In this document: piece by piece, positions 12,577 through 23,830 of the stretch | Numbering within the stretch: position 1 is the first letter of the stretch | How the letters are laid out: the number at the start of each line of letters is the position of its first letter | Source: Todiramphus chloris collaris | Taxonomy: Eukaryota > Chordata > Aves > Coraciiformes > Alcedinidae | Assembly (NCBI GenBank): GCA_025345505.1 | Contig: JANVCC010000021.1 | Coordinates: forward strand, 30,058,601 to 30,122,600 | Length of the DNA stretch: 64,000 nucleotides | Reading direction: 5' to 3' | The notes under the pieces: generated by a model | Told to the model about the DNA's origin: nothing | Seen by the model: the letters and a program-made list of their open reading frames with translations, nothing else | The model's database searches: none | Translations under genes and position numbers: made by a program

Positions 12577-12915
12577 TTCCCCATATCAATCCTATAGTCT
12601 TTTTTTGGGGTTTTTTTTTTCTTTTTTTTTTTTTTTTAATTTCTTTCCCACTAAACTCAGTGGGATTTAGGGGATTATGAAGCATAACGTAAGTGAAGAA
12701 AGAATTCAGTTGGAAATCGGTTTGGTTTTTTTTTCACATGAAAATAAATCTGTATGTTCTCACTTTATTGTTGTGGATTTGTATTTGTTTGAGTTTGTTT
12801 GTTTGTTTGTTGTTTTTTGGTTGGTTGGTTGGTTGGTTGATTTTCTGGTTGGTTGATTTTCTGTTTGGTTGTTTGGGTTTGGGGTTTTTTTTTTTTTTTA
12901 TTTATTTTTGGTTTT
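12577..12915. repeat. T-rich and GT-rich low-complexity tract
   Basis: T-runs interrupted by G and C (12600-12637) are followed, after a short unique piece, by (GTTT)n at about 12790-12812, (GGTT)n at about 12819-12840 and more GT/T-rich sequence to 12915. Open frames on both strands here (12693-12938, and the antisense rich in Gln, Asn, Thr and Lys) only translate this repeat. Confidence 0.9.
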
Positions 12916-14014
12916 GTTTTAGTTTTAATCCAAAATAATGAAATCATCCAGGAAAAGAATGACTATAATTTTCAGGTTAGGAGTTATTCTCACATGTTGG
13001 CAGATGTATCAACCTATAATTCAAACCCTACTTACTCTGCATTAGAAGTATATATCTAAAATATTTACTAAACCAGTTAGGATAGTAAGATAGTGGAAGA
13101 GGTATGTTAACACTCAAATAAGTAAACTGCATATCTATAAACCCTGAAAATTTGATGAGAACAAGTATGAGAAATTCCTGCACCAACTATCATAGAGCTT
13201 TTGTATTCTCAAGGCACTGAACTTATGCAGAACATCCACTATGCAGCCATCTGGTGGGTGACAAATAGATCCAGCCATGAATCACCAAAGACATTCCTGA
13301 GTTAAGTATGTAGAGAACAATGTCATGATTCAGACAGAAGGGTTATCTAGAAAATAGGGCCTTTTTCATTAAAGAAGCATTGATAGAAAAGATTATGAAA
13401 ATAGTACTTGTTCAGATACTTAAAAGTAATGTAAGCTGACTATGAAGTGATTTCTAAAAAACAGTAGTAGTGCATTGAATTTCAATACTGAAGAATTAAA
13501 AATAGTGGAGAATTAAGGAACAGTCATAATCCTTGGCCTTCTGAAATTCATTTGAGTTTTGTTGATGATTTGAGTCAGATCAGGCTTTTATTTATACTGA
13601 GATAAAGGCAATGAGAAGAAGTAGTTGAACATGTTTCTAGAGGAAAAACTGACATATAAAAATTACTAAGATTAAATTTCAATGAAGAATGTCACTAATA
13701 ACAAGGCAAAATGAAAGAAATTCTAGAAGGCCAAAGTAGCATTACAATAAAATTCTTAAAGGTTAAAAGAAGGATCCAGAAAGCAATGATGTAGTAAAAA
13801 AAATCAGTGGAACTTTTTTGCAACTCTACAATCCCTAAGATTTAGAGACCCCACGAAGATCTTTCTTAAGTCTGATTTTGATATCTTTATTCATTATCTG
13901 GAAGGAGATAATAAATTAACAAGTAATAAAATATAAAAAGATTTGCAGAATTTGCAGGTAAATTAGTCTTTACAAATATATTTTTTTCTAAACATGAGAC
14001 TATTCTATAAGTGT

Positions 14015-14090
14015 AATTACATATATTCCTCATTTCACAGATGAAAAACATAAGACTTGGGAGCTGATATGAATTTCCTGAAAGGCTTAA
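14015..14090 (-). mobile_element. Probable ancient MIR/CORE-SINE core, antisense
   Basis: The segment 'cctcatttcacagatgaaaaacataagact' followed by 'gaatttcctgaaagg' resembles the complement of the MIR/CORE-SINE core, whose familiar antisense form is 'ccccattttacagatgaggaaactgaggc...ttgcccaagg'. About 55 bases can be followed by eye with many mismatches. CORE-SINEs are old and shared across amniotes, and bird copies are usually this decayed. Identification is from remembered consensus only. Confidence 0.45.
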
Positions 14091-14133
14091 TGCTTCTGCC
14101 ATTTTAGGTGTTCTTAGGGCATGGCTGTTGCAC

Positions 14134-14179
14134 TAGACCCTGACTGGACTTTATCTTAGACCCTGAATGGACTTCAGCT
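14134..14179. repeat. 23-bp tandem duplication
   Basis: TAGACCCTGACTGGACTT at 14134 recurs 23 bases later at 14157 with one mismatch (C to A) over the shared core, giving two direct copies. It looks like a local slippage duplication. No function is seen. Confidence 0.85.
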
Positions 14180-16039
14180 GAGGCATCCAGTCAGTCTTAC
14201 ATGCTAAACAAATAACTAGATGACATTTTTCATATGGCAGAGCTCTGCACATGTCCATGTCTGGGCAAGCACTTGTAAAATGTTCCAGTCACAAAGGAGA
14301 TCACATACTGAGCTTAAGATGATATCTGAAGTCCTCTTAGTCATGTTTTAGGTACCAGATCCTTTTATTGACATACATCCCTAGGATCTCACGTCAAACT
14401 CTTATTTAACCATAACACACATTCACTTTTGGCTTTTGTAAAATTGCTTTCCTCTCAGAATTAAGTCTTAAATCCTCCTGTCATTATTGCCACATAAACT
14501 ATTTCATAGTTCCAGTACTACATAGATTAAACGAGCATCATAAGGTACAAATGTGAATGTAGAGCAGTGCAACTTCAATTTAAGTGAGACTAGAAATTTC
14601 AAAGTATTTCACATGAAAAAAACATAATTTGTTGTCTGTGGTGAGATTTTTGTAAGCAATTATCTTATATGGAAGGTCTTTGAAAATCTGATTGCTTATC
14701 TTCTTCTCTAACATGTCATTGAGCTACTGGAAAGTTAGTCCTAAACAGGATAAGAAAACTTTTTTTGATCTTCCATAACAATTGTTTGTTTTTGCAATTT
14801 TTTTTTTTTTTTCCTTTCTATTGCCTAATTCAGAGACTACGTCCACAAAATATCTCTATTCAGTTGAACAGTTTCATTTTCTTGGGATTATCCACATGAA
14901 TAATATAACTCCTGTGTGAAGATACTTAATCTCCTTATATGCTATATAATTTATGTTTCAGAATTAATACCCTAAGCTCACCCAATTCCTTCATGAAGGT
15001 AAACCCTGATAGTCCCAAAGACTATATTTTTTTAATTGAGTAGAGGCCACTTAAAATAGAACTTTTAATTTAGATTTAATAACTCTATAAAAGATAAATC
15101 TAGTTGCCATGTAATAAACAGTAATTAATTAGTTAATATCAATTAAATACTAAAAATATTAATTTACATTTAACATCTAACTACTGTAATTTGCTATAGC
15201 TATCTTATTAAATGCTAATTAAATTCCTAAACATTCTTACAAGTTTAATGCATTAATAATAGGAACGTAAGTACACATTTACTGTATCTGCAGTTCTCAG
15301 TTCATTACATGGCAACTAGATTTATCTCTTTTACACTAATTAAATATACTAAGCAAACCTCAGTAACTTTTCTTAACACATACCATAACTGTTTTATTAA
15401 TTTCAAATTAAATGGCCATTTAAGGCTTCTAATCTACAGCTACCCTAAACAGTTTCCTGCCAACAGACCAAAGGTTACTGTGATGTTATAACTAAACCAC
15501 GACATTTCTATATGTTGGTTACAAGATTTATACGACAAGCAAGGTTTTCCTTTCTGCTCTGCTTTAGTTTAAACATAAAGACTGTTTATTAATCTGATTT
15601 TTTTTTTCTTTCCAGCAATGTCTTGTCTTTTCTTTTTCACTCTGCCCTGTGTCAACATAATCTTGTTTCCTCTCTGTAATCACAGTTTCTCTTCAGTTTT
15701 TCTTGCTGTAGTGGCTGATTTTCCACCTAAGTTATTCTTTCAGTAGTCTTGAAATAAAAGGAAAATGCTTTCCATATGTAAGGCTATCAGTCTTTTATTT
15801 ATAATATCCCTGATATTTAAAAATCATATTAGTGTTCAGCAAAACCACTCAATATCGTGAAAGGTTTAAGCAAATGACCATATACATGTATGTAAGCAAA
15901 GAAATTCTGGTTAGAATGCCAATTGGAGTGCTATGAATATGTCAGAGTAACATTCATAATATGATTTCTTTGGGAGACTGATGGAGACACTACAGTCACA
16001 TGTATCAAATGATTTAGAATCATGGCTCTTTTCACATAT

Positions 16040-16375
16040 GATGGAGGCTGTCATAAAGACAGCAGGCTGCTGTGCAGTGAGAAAAGCACATTAGCTATTA
16101 ACCTTCCCCCAGCCGATCAACTTTGTTTTGCAATCTTTCCTCAGAACCATTAGAATACCCTGAAGAAATAACTTTCCAATTAAAAAGGATCTCAGAGAAC
16201 AAAGCCATTTTATCTCTGACTCCTGGTGTTCTTTATTCCAATAATTTAAATTGGAATTGATTTTTCAATTTAGCCGTTGACTTGCTATGGACACACAGCT
16301 GAAAAGGCCGAATGGAATTGCATGGCTGAAATATTTGTCTTTGTGATGCACTCCTCATAAATTCACAGGAGTCTG
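16040..16375. promoter_or_regulatory. Candidate conserved non-coding element
   Basis: A block of more balanced composition that keeps several CpGs in otherwise AT-rich, CpG-poor DNA ('cagccgatcaactttg', 'tagccgttgacttgc', 'aggccgaatggaattgc'). It also carries symmetric AT motifs such as 'ccaataatttaaattgg'. It has no repeat signature and no convincing frame. Such texture is common in conserved enhancers, but conservation cannot be tested from one sequence. It ends against a T32 run. Confidence 0.3.

Positions 16376-16378
<3 letters not shown>

Positions 16379-16410
<32 letters not shown>
16379..16410. repeat. T32 homopolymer
   Basis: Uninterrupted run of 32 T, the longest pure homopolymer in the window. 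No SINE body is attached on either side, so it is not obviously the tail of a retrotransposed element. It is likely length-polymorphic. Confidence 0.97.
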
Positions 16411-16414
<4 letters not shown>

Positions 16415-18102
16415 GCATTTTGTTTCTGCTGCTACTGCTTTAGACAACAGCTTTTTAGCTCAGCATGAGCAAACTGAGAAAACATGTCCAGTATGACCTC
16501 CAGGCCCTCATACTCAGTTCTTCATAGATCCATTTAATTGTTACATCTCTGAGAAAAATGAAAAGATCCAGTATAGCTAAAGTGATAGCTGTTTTTCCAA
16601 GACTGAAAATGTGGTCTACAATTTTAGTGTGTTTTTCTGATTCTATTTCTTTAAAATAAGAATTGAACTATCCCAGTAAAACCCCAAGCACATACAGTCA
16701 GTTAATTTTACTGTGTTCAGTACAGATATGCTACTACCTAAATAGCTCATTTATATTTTCTCGTTGTTCTAGTCACAGACTCACATAACATAATAATTGA
16801 TGTACCTATGGAACAGTTTTGAGAATCATTCCAGTTGTTAAGGATCCGTTTAAACAATCAAGGTCTGCTTCTGCCTGTTAGTACACCCTAGCACTTAACT
16901 GAGAAGGGAGTTGTATCTGTTTTATTGAGAACAGAGTTGGGTTGTAACACAGAATTTTGTAACAGTAACTTCTAGCTTCCCAGTGTTTCATGAGTAACTT
17001 TTTGTTACTGAGTATCTCATGGTCAAAGTATAGCTGGAGAAGGAAAGGGAACAGAGAGTGTGAGCTTCTACCACAGTTAACTAGATACTTTAATCCATTA
17101 TGGCTGGGGGTTGTGCTTCTATACCTTTATCCTCATGACCTTTCATTCTTGTCTCCTTTTCTCCTGTTGTGTAGCCAGTAAACATGGCAAGACAGAAATT
17201 TCCGTTCCTTGACTTGGTTGAAAGTGGAACTACATGATTTCTTTACTAGACAGGGTTGTGATGTGCTTTCTGCATTCTCACCTCCCCGTACCAAAAATTT
17301 CTTTACTTATATATCAAAATAGGATTAAACATGCACAGAATCAACTGAAGAGGGATCCAGTTGACCTTACGTATAAAATGTCTTGACCACTATGGACATA
17401 AGCTGCTCTGCATCTCCTTGCCTAAGGACCAAGGATCACTTCCTGAAGTGTCTGCATTAAGCAGAAAAGCTGTAGCCACAACTGAAATTGACAAGTCAAT
17501 TTACTTTCTGCTTTATTCCAGGGCCATGATCCTTCCTCTCTACATGTTAATTTGCTCACCATCTGCATTCTGGAGCAAACAAAAACCCCTGTTATTGAAG
17601 AAAACCATAATGTAACAGATGATGGCTTGATCTAGGGTCTATACCCTACAAGAAGTGTAAGTACCTCTTTGGGGATATAAATTTCACTTAAATTTAAGGT
17701 GTTTCTTGAAGTGGTACTAAATTAAATGCCTACATTTTCTTCATAAAAAGTTATTCTCTCTGCCTAAGTTTAGTCACATAAAGTAGTCTTGTTTATGGAC
17801 TATGTAACAACTCCATCATAGAATGATCTAATTACACTTGAATATGCAGGTATATGGTTGACAGTTAAAGAAATGGTTAGAAATGATCATAGCAGACAAG
17901 AAAATATTTGAAGAGCTAGTCTTTCAGTAAAATAAGTCTCGTGTTTGTGGACACTAACATTATTTAGACATATATAATCTGACTATCATCCAGATAGCTC
18001 TCTTCATGGCTATGGTGTTATGCCAGTTTACACCATTTAGTTCATTATGATTTTTAGCTAATTGTCTTTGGTTCATTTATGCTACTAAGTGAAAGAAGGC
18101 CA
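16411..18102. other. Single-copy DNA, no gene seen
   Basis: AT-rich sequence with no recognised repeat. The 84-codon frame at 17361-17615 and the 63-codon frame at 16990-17181 show no domain or splice context and are treated as chance. Confidence 0.55.
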
Positions 18103-18438
18103 TAATCATAGAATCATAGAATCATAGAATCATTATGGTTGGAAAGGACCTCCAGGGTCATCAAGTCCAACCTTTGTCCTAGCATTTCTCAACCACTACA
18201 CCATATCCTCAAGCTCCACATCTAATCGTTATTTAAACACCACCAGGGATGGTGACTCCACCACCTCCCTGGGCAGCCTGTTCCAGTGCCTAACTACCCT
18301 CTCAGTGAAGAATTTCCTCCTAATATCTAATCTAAACTTCCCCTGACGCAACTTTAGTCCATTCCCTCTCGTCCTATCGTTACTAATTTGAGAGAAGAGA
18401 CCAACACCAGCCTCTCTACAACCTCCTTTTAGGAGGTT
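18103..18438 (-). mobile_element. CR1 LINE 3' fragment with tandem octamer
   Basis: Begins on the + strand with three perfect AATCATAG octamers and a partial fourth (18104-18135), the CR1 3' terminal microsatellite. The 3' UTR and ORF2 tail follow ('ggttggaaaggacctccagggtcatcaagtccaacc', then the 'ctgggcagcctgttccagtg' block). It is truncated after about 335 bp. The well-kept octamer and low divergence suggest a relatively young copy. The truncation point lies in a small hairpin (AACCTCC 18420-18426 pairing with GGAGGTT 18432-18438). Confidence 0.96.
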
Positions 18439-21355
18439 ACATCATTCCTTCAACCTGCTTTTGACTACTCCAGTTAGGTTTCTTTCTGTGCCCAAGATAA
18501 AGCAGTGTACATGACTGAGTGTGTGTTCCTGGGATCTGGGTCAGGGATTGGTTCTTTACCTTTTTTTGTTTGTCAGTTTAGCAATAACCTGTACATCTAT
18601 GACAGGATATCTTTACCTGGTGTTGAAAATACTTATTCAAACTGGGATGGACACTAGAACATGAATAAACTTCTGAGGGAATTTATGTAGTAACTGGAAA
18701 GATCTATGGTAGCCAGTTAGAGTGAAGGTTAAAATGGCATTAGATTTCTCTCCTACAAATATATGAGGTTGTGAAGATGAGAAAAGGAGGGAAAAAAATC
18801 TAAATGAATGGACAATACAAGAGCACATAATTATTAAACAATCAGTAACAAAATTAAGCTGGGTTTTTAGTCACTGAGATAAAAGACATCATGCTTGTCT
18901 TCCAACATGAAAATCTGATAAGTATTTTAACTACTTTTAAAGTAGATTTTAATAAGTTTATAAATTGAATTGTATATCACAGTTTCTTGCAATAATATTA
19001 TCTTGGACCCAGAAGTTGATTATAGTCCTGTATCATCTCTTCCTGGTTTTGTATTATGGGTCATGGGAATGTATGACTGTTTTGTGGTTCCATAATCCGG
19101 TTGTATTCCAAATACACACTGGGATAAGATCCAGGCACACGCTACATTTTTTTCAATCCACCTCAAATTTTGCTTTCCATGAAAAGCCACCCCAGACTCT
19201 TAAAACAGACTGAAATAGAAGGACAGTCTTATTAGTCTAGTTGACCAACAGGATGACTAGGACATCAAATGCTTTGCAGCTTGCATCAAACACAAAAAGT
19301 GAATGCAAAATCAACAGTCTTTCAACAGAAGCTTGGATGTCAAGAATGGCATTCACGTTTCTTCAATAACCAGAAAAGCAAGAACTTAAATGGACTCCCA
19401 CAACATGCATATATATATACACTAACATATGCAAACAGAAGCATGTGTTCATATATAACATGTGTACATAAGGGCATATATTTATTTAATATTTTCTAAT
19501 GCTTCTTTTCCATATTGCCCAATGCAGGTCACCTGCATAACAAACTGATAAAATAAAAGACAAAAAGCTGTTTCGGAGATGCATCAATAGCTAAGGGGAA
19601 AAGATTGTTGTGGTGCTCAACTAAGCTATTGATAACATGATGTCCAACTGCTGAACAACAGTATTCCTGAAGTATATTTGAAACTGATTTTTAGCCCTTA
19701 CACACAGATGAGGGAACAGATGGAAATACCTTCTTTTTTGTTTAAATGGGGGGGGGGGGGGGGGAGAGAGAGAGAGAGAGAAAGAAATACTCAGTTCCAC
19801 ATTCCCTAACATACTGAAGTTCAATTCAGAAACATGGATATGCACTGGTGTTTATAGTATGCTATATCAAAAAGAGTCAATGTACTGGCAAAATCTGTAT
19901 TTCCATGTACAAGGCACTGCATTGAAATTATTCTAAGTTTTATACTAGTTTGAGAACAGATTTTCATTTTAGAGTCTTTTAAAATCCTCTGTTAATTTTT
20001 GTTCTTTTTATTAATTTATTACAAAGGAAGTGATTTACAATGTTAATAAAAATCTTTAACCCGTTTTTACTTATTTGTCTTAGGATTGCATTGCCTGAGA
20101 AAACGTCATCGACAGCCAGTTCTTGGAGCACATTTTCTCTCTTTCTTGTTATAATCATCCCCTCAAATTTTGTCTTCTTTTAAAAACTGTGGTAAGATTC
20201 TGAGAACCTGTAGCTGTTATGTTTCATCAGGGTTATTTCTTCCTTTTCCTCTTTTCCTCCTCCCTATTTCTCCTTTGCAGTTACTATTTTCTCTTTGATT
20301 TCTTAAAGACACTTACAGATGTTTTATTTATACTCTTAAGAGAATTTACATTATAGTGGGGGTTATTTTAAATTTGTAGTTACAATACACTTTTAGAGAC
20401 TTGAATCTAACCCAGTGTCGACAGGAGCAGCAATAACCAAGGAAGAATCATAATAGAGTTTAAAACAAAGAAAAAGAATGTTCTAAGTGTATGATCACAT
20501 CCAAACAGGTTGAAAATAGTGATTTGTTATTCAACAGTACCTGAAAAGCGTTCACAACATATGTAGGTGAAACACACTTTTGACTATCTAAGTGCATATA
20601 TGGAGCTTAATGTCACATGTATCAGATTCCAGACTGACACATTTTTTTAGAGAAATGATGTCTCCTTGGCTTAATACATGAACTGAGGTTTTGACATTGT
20701 ACACACTTCTGAAAATGATTCTTCCCAAATTATTGTTTTTATGAATGTCAGACACTTGGCCACTTTCATTTCCAAATATGCCAACTGTAATGAGTAAATG
20801 ATGCAACAGGATCCAGCTTTATATACTGTATTTTGTTCTCTAACATCAATAAAAGCAGCCTGATCTACAAATCTTTGCATTGCCATTAATTTTTATTATC
20901 AGATTTCTGTAAGAAAAAAAACCAAACCAAACCAAACCAAGAAAAAACAACAAAATACTCAATTCTCTTAATTAAGAAAGGAAAGCTTCATAATACATCC
21001 TATAAAACAGAATTCTGTCATAGAACCTAAAAAAAATACCCATTCTATACCAAATGGTTATGCATTATCTAGTCAAGATGTCAACATCAGTACAAAATGA
21101 CAGCTAAAGGAATTGTTGGCATAAAGTACTTGAAGAACCTGAGAAGCAAAGAGACTTACTGAATTTTTTATAGTATCTCTTGAGATTGCCAGGACTTCTT
21201 TGACACTGCATTCAAGTGATGATAATCTATAAAAAGTTTGACCATGAACAAGAATTTCCCTGAAAAAACAAACAAACAAACAAAACAACCTAATAAAAAA
21301 TATTCAAAATGTAATGTTCCTCTAAGGTACCTTATAGTCTAAAAGCTGGAGCCAA
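18439..21355. other. AT-rich single-copy DNA
   Basis: No gene seen. It contains the G17/(AG)n tract at 19748-19780, a TATA/ATGT-rich patch near 19405-19480, an (AAACC)n patch at about 20921-20941 and an (AAAC)n patch at about 21263-21288. Short frames are not convincing. Confidence 0.55.
19748..19783. repeat. G17 homopolymer joined to (AG)n
   Basis: Seventeen consecutive G (19748-19764) run directly into an AG dinucleotide repeat to 19780 and an AAAG end. The G-run can in principle form a quadruplex, and the whole tract is polypurine. Unusual in this AT-rich neighbourhood. Confidence 0.97.
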
Positions 21356-22345
21356 ATTCATAGATTCATAGATTGTTAGGGGTTGTAAGGGACCAACCCC
21401 CCTGCCAGAGCAGGATCACCTATAATAAGTCACACAGGAACGTGTCCAGGCGGGTTTTGAATGCCTCCAGAGAAGGAGACTCCACAACCCCCCTGGGCAG
21501 CCCGTTCCAGTGTTCTGTCACCCTTACCATAAAAAAGTTTTTTCTTATGTTTATCCTAAACCTCTTATTTTACAACTTGCTCTGATTTCCCCTTGTCCTA
21601 ACATTGGATGACACCGAGAAGAGTCTGGCTCCATCCTTCCTACACTCTCCCTTTATATATTTATAGACATTAATGAGATCCCCCCTTAGACTCCTCTTCT
21701 CCAGGCTAAAGAGACCCAGCTCTCTCAGCCTCTCCTCATAAGTGAGATGCTCCACTCCCTTAATAATCTTGGTGGCCCTGCGCTGGACTCTCTCCAGTAG
21801 CTCAATGTCTTTCCTGAACTGGGGTGCCCAGCACTGGACACAGTATTCCAGGTGGGGCCTCACCAGGGCGGAGTAGAGGGGGAGGAGAATGTCCCTCGAC
21901 CTGCTGACCACAATCTTCTTAATGCACCCCAGGATGCCATTGGCCTTCTTGGCCGCAAGGGCGCATTGTTGGCTTATGGTCATCCTCTTGTCCACCAGGA
22001 ACCCTAGGTCTTTTTCGTCGGAGCTGCTTTCCAACAGATCAGCCCCCAGCCTATACTGATACGTGGGGTTGTTCTTCCCCAGATGCAGCACTTTACACTT
22101 GCTTTTATTAAATTGCATTAAATTTCTCCCAGCCCAGCTCTCCAGCCTATCCAGGTCACGATGGATGGCAGCACAACCTTCTGGAGTGTCAGCCACTCCT
22201 CCCAGTTTTGTATCAACCGCAAATTTGCTGAAGGTGCACTCTATCCCTTCGTCCAGGTCATTGATGAATATATTGAACAGTACTGGACCCCAGCACTGAC
22301 CCTTGGGGGACACCACTAGTCCCAGGCCTCCAGATAGACTCTGCT
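21356..22345 (-). mobile_element. CR1 LINE, best-preserved copy, 5'-truncated
   Basis: About 990 bp of minus-strand CR1. Its 3' end shows two ATTCATAG octamers (21356-21371), a different octamer variant from the AATCATAG copies in this window. There follow a short 3' UTR ('ggttgtaagggaccaacccccctgcc') and then a long piece of ORF2. The 3' UTR is only about 50-60 bp, shorter than in the other copies, and the coding part is only lightly damaged. It is therefore a distinct and younger-looking subfamily. It is truncated within the RT palm near 22345. Confidence 0.96.
21420..22345 (-). pseudogene. CR1 ORF2 reverse transcriptase, C-terminal part, degenerate
   Basis: Minus-strand reading frame for the C-terminal half of the CR1 RT. 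The uninterrupted part is 21570-22382 (270 codons, the first ten or so outside the element). Palm block '[13 protein letters not shown]' lies near residues 32-44. The catalytic FADD box reads FAVD at residues 54-57 (codon at 22215-22217, GTT where GAT is expected). '[21 protein letters not shown]' begins at residue 168. Just upstream, the PQGSVLGP motif is shifted by one base. A TAA at 21570-21572 interrupts the frame. The same frame then continues to a natural-looking end 'FLCDLL' with its stop at 21420-21422. One frameshift, one nonsense codon and one catalytic loss make it dead. Confidence 0.92.
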
Positions 22346-23499
22346 CCACTGATTCACTGAAATTCAGCTTGTTGAACTGCAAGTAAAGATCTGCTTTAGA
22401 TACTTAGTCTCAGCGAGGTAATTAATAACACCCCATGTCTCCTATATAGTCAATGGACAGAGAGCTAAAGTATCACTGAAGAAGCAGTTCAGAGCATATA
22501 AGTCTTTCCATCTCCTTACATACAATGTGATATAAGTTGGTTCCTTTAACTTGCCCCTTAAAGAAAGCTCCTGTACAAGAGACAAGTAGAAACAGCTTAT
22601 AAAGCAGCAGAGCACAGCCACATGTGAACTGCCCCTTTTCATCTTTGGGGTGTGGCTCACAGCTTCCCATAGGAACTTCTGTTCAATCATAATTCAGGGC
22701 TGAATCCACTCCTGAGGGAAATTGCATAAGGAATTCTGTGGATTTGTTTGTTTTAAATCTTAAGCAGGGTAGCAGGAGAAAAGTGGGGCACCTACTTTGT
22801 GGAAACTACTCAGATTGAGTTGTTTAAAAAGAGTCAAGGAGAGGGAGATTCAATTACATGAACTTAAGTATCTAGGGCTATTTTAGATGCCTCTTAAAAG
22901 GCATTCAGAAGTTCACAGTCTCAATAAATATTACAGATCTTAATAGGTGTTGTATCATTCCACAGAAATATCTTGGATAGGCTAGCATATCTCAAATATC
23001 ACCTATCTTTAGCTGACTGAATTAAAGCCATTCAACTTGAAATATAGTCAGAAGAATTACACATCTCTGTACCTGTGTAGTTAATTCTTTACCAGATGTA
23101 GTCTGAAATAGAAGTTGAGAGACAGAAATAGATAGTTGTAAGCAAGTGAGTGAACATCAGGAGACACACTAGACAAATCTGACTGGAATGATACACTAGT
23201 ACTGAACACACTGGGATCCTAACTCTGATCAAGATTTTAGTAGTATTTTATCTGATTGGGAACTTTAGACTTGGATTTAGTCTGTCTTACCTTTTTTTTC
23301 TGGAACATCATCAATTCAAAAGACAATAACCTATTGTGTAATTGTAATTTGATATGTGAAATTTCACTGAATTTCAGTATCAAATGCATTCTTATACTTT
23401 TATTATATGTGTTGAGCATTAAGGTCAGTGCAAAAAAAGTATATGTGCATAACATTAAAGAAGAAAATGTTGCTGTGGTTATTATATTAAGTATTACTT
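22346..23499. other. Single-copy DNA between CR1 copies
   Basis: No recognised repeat or exon. Overlapping frames of 60-115 codons (22442-22690 and 23237-23584 on the minus strand, 23256-23510 on the plus strand) have no family features. The last two partly overlap the adjacent CR1 or AT-rich DNA. Confidence 0.55.
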
Positions 23500-23703
23500 C
23501 GTTATTGTGAGAGTGATCAAGCACTAGCACTAGTTGCTTACAGAGGCTGTGGAGTTTCCATTCTTGGAGGTATTCAAAACCCATCTGGACATGATCCTGA
23601 GAAACTGGTTTTAGGTGCCCCTATTTAAGCAGAAGGTTTGATTCAAACAGCCTACAGAGGTGTCCTTCAAACTCAACCATTCTGTGATTTTGTGATTCCT
23701 TCT
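23500..23703 (+). mobile_element. CR1 LINE 3' end fragment
   Basis: Plus-strand CR1 tail. 'acagaggctgtggagtttccattcttggaggtattcaaaacccatctggaca' is the degraded C-terminal ORF2 block (the CR1 '[15 protein letters not shown]' region). It is followed by 'ggtttgattcaaacagcctacagaggtgtccttcaaactcaacc' and octamer-like 'attctgtgattttgtgattcc' at the end. About 200 bp remain, with many substitutions. Confidence 0.9.
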
Positions 23704-23789
23704 TTACACATTATCCCAGAATATGTGTCACTTTTTTATGTGTTCCAGAAAATGCTATCCATTGTGTATTTCAAATTCTTAATTATTAT

Positions 23790-23830
23790 ATTATGTAATA
23801 ATATCTATATTATGTAATAATATCTATATA
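23790..23830. repeat. 19-bp tandem repeat, two copies
   Basis: ATTATGTAATAATATCTAT occurs twice head to tail (23790 and 23809) and is followed by a partial ATAATTA. An AT-rich local duplication with no evident role. Confidence 0.9.

Larger units (their letters stand above)
12916..16378. other. AT-rich single-copy DNA
   Basis: No gene seen. Very AT-rich around 15040-15400, with many TTAATTAA-like steps. It holds a 23-bp tandem duplication (14134-14179), a probable ancient SINE core (about 14015-14090) and a candidate conserved block (16040-16375), listed separately. Confidence 0.55.

Noticed and set aside
12693-12947. Overlapping frames in the GT-rich tract
   Set aside because: Repeat translation (Phe/Leu/Trp/Gly one way, Gln/Asn/Thr/Lys the other).
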